Source of the DNA: Chloroflexi bacterium RBG_16_64_32
GTDB lineage: Bacteria; Chloroflexota; Dehalococcoidia; SM23-28-2; RBG-16-64-32
DNA length: 12,197 nucleotides
NCBI GenBank assembly: GCA_001795235.1
Contig: MGNZ01000110.1
Location: 6,029-18,225, forward strand
Direction of reading: 5' to 3'
Notes under the pieces: model-generated
What the model saw: the letters and a program-made list of their open reading frames with translations, nothing else
Databases searched by the model: none
Told to the model about the DNA's origin: nothing
Program-made: the position numbers and the translations under genes
In this document: positions 12,073 through 12,197 of the stretch, piece after piece
How the letters are laid out: every line of letters starts with the position of its first letter
How positions within the stretch are numbered: the stretch's first letter is position 1

Positions 12073-12197
12073 CCCCCGCCGCAGATGGGGAGGCGGAGGA
12101 TGGGATTGGCGGTGCCGGAATGCGGGTCTTATCCGCACCGCAGGCCTATGGTCATTAGGAGAATAGACCGCGACAGCAGAGCGCTTATGCTTCGGCG

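Noticed and set aside
12099..12197. Open + strand frame from ATG 12099 to the window edge, and open - strand frames over the same bases
   Set aside because: They are short, incomplete and without a recognisable family; not enough sequence to support a gene.

Overview
The window is a GC-rich (roughly 60-65% G+C by eye), gene-dense bacterial segment with short intergenic gaps, strong AGGAGG-type ribosome binding sites and several GTGA start/stop overlaps. The gene mix suggests an uncultured Chloroflexota (Dehalococcoidia-like) or similar environmental bacterium: a class III CoA-transferase, a creatininase-family protein, an ArsA-like protein with a C-terminal Hsp20-like domain, a tocopherol-cyclase-like lipocalin-fold protein, and dispersed CCTGAGCCTGTCGAAGG repeats. 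No rRNA or other marker is present, so this placement is inference. TGA is used as an ordinary stop in several genes.

Layout. (1) 1-3642, + strand: a promoter preceded by a 20-bp perfect palindrome; a ferritin-like/R2-like helical protein with two N-terminal repeat modules and a one-base frameshift near 207; a small SCP2-like protein; a creatininase-family hydrolase with a C-terminal membrane anchor; and a VOC/glyoxalase-fold protein. (2) 3664-5006, - strand: a two-gene unit of a redoxin followed by an S49 (SppA-type) peptidase. The redoxin has an in-frame TGA exactly where the first Cys of a CPFC redox motif belongs. It is therefore read here as a 157-residue selenoprotein (4533-5006), driven by a good sigma70-type promoter. 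(3) 5139-7321, + strand: an ArsA-like protein whose P-loop has lost both lysines, translationally coupled to a lipocalin-fold (CrtC/DUF7064-like) protein. (4) 7325-7633, - strand: a winged-helix regulator that converges on region 3. (5) 7634-7966: a 333-bp AT-richer divergent intergenic region with promoter-like motifs, then an ECF-type sigma factor (7967-8539). (6) 8540-8861: a gene-free stretch packed with palindromic repeats. (7) 8862-12000, - strand: YjbQ, then a SIR2 deacylase (4-nt overlap), then a RAYT-type transposase flanked by two inverted REP hairpins, then a CaiB/BaiF CoA-transferase. The last about 200 bases hold the promoter of the YjbQ-SIR2 unit and no gene I can support.

The most notable points are the probable selenocysteine redoxin, the REP/RAYT unit whose hairpin sequence supplies stop codons to neighbouring genes, and two proteins (the ArsA-like ATPase and the R2-like protein) that keep their fold signatures but have lost canonical catalytic or metal-binding residues.
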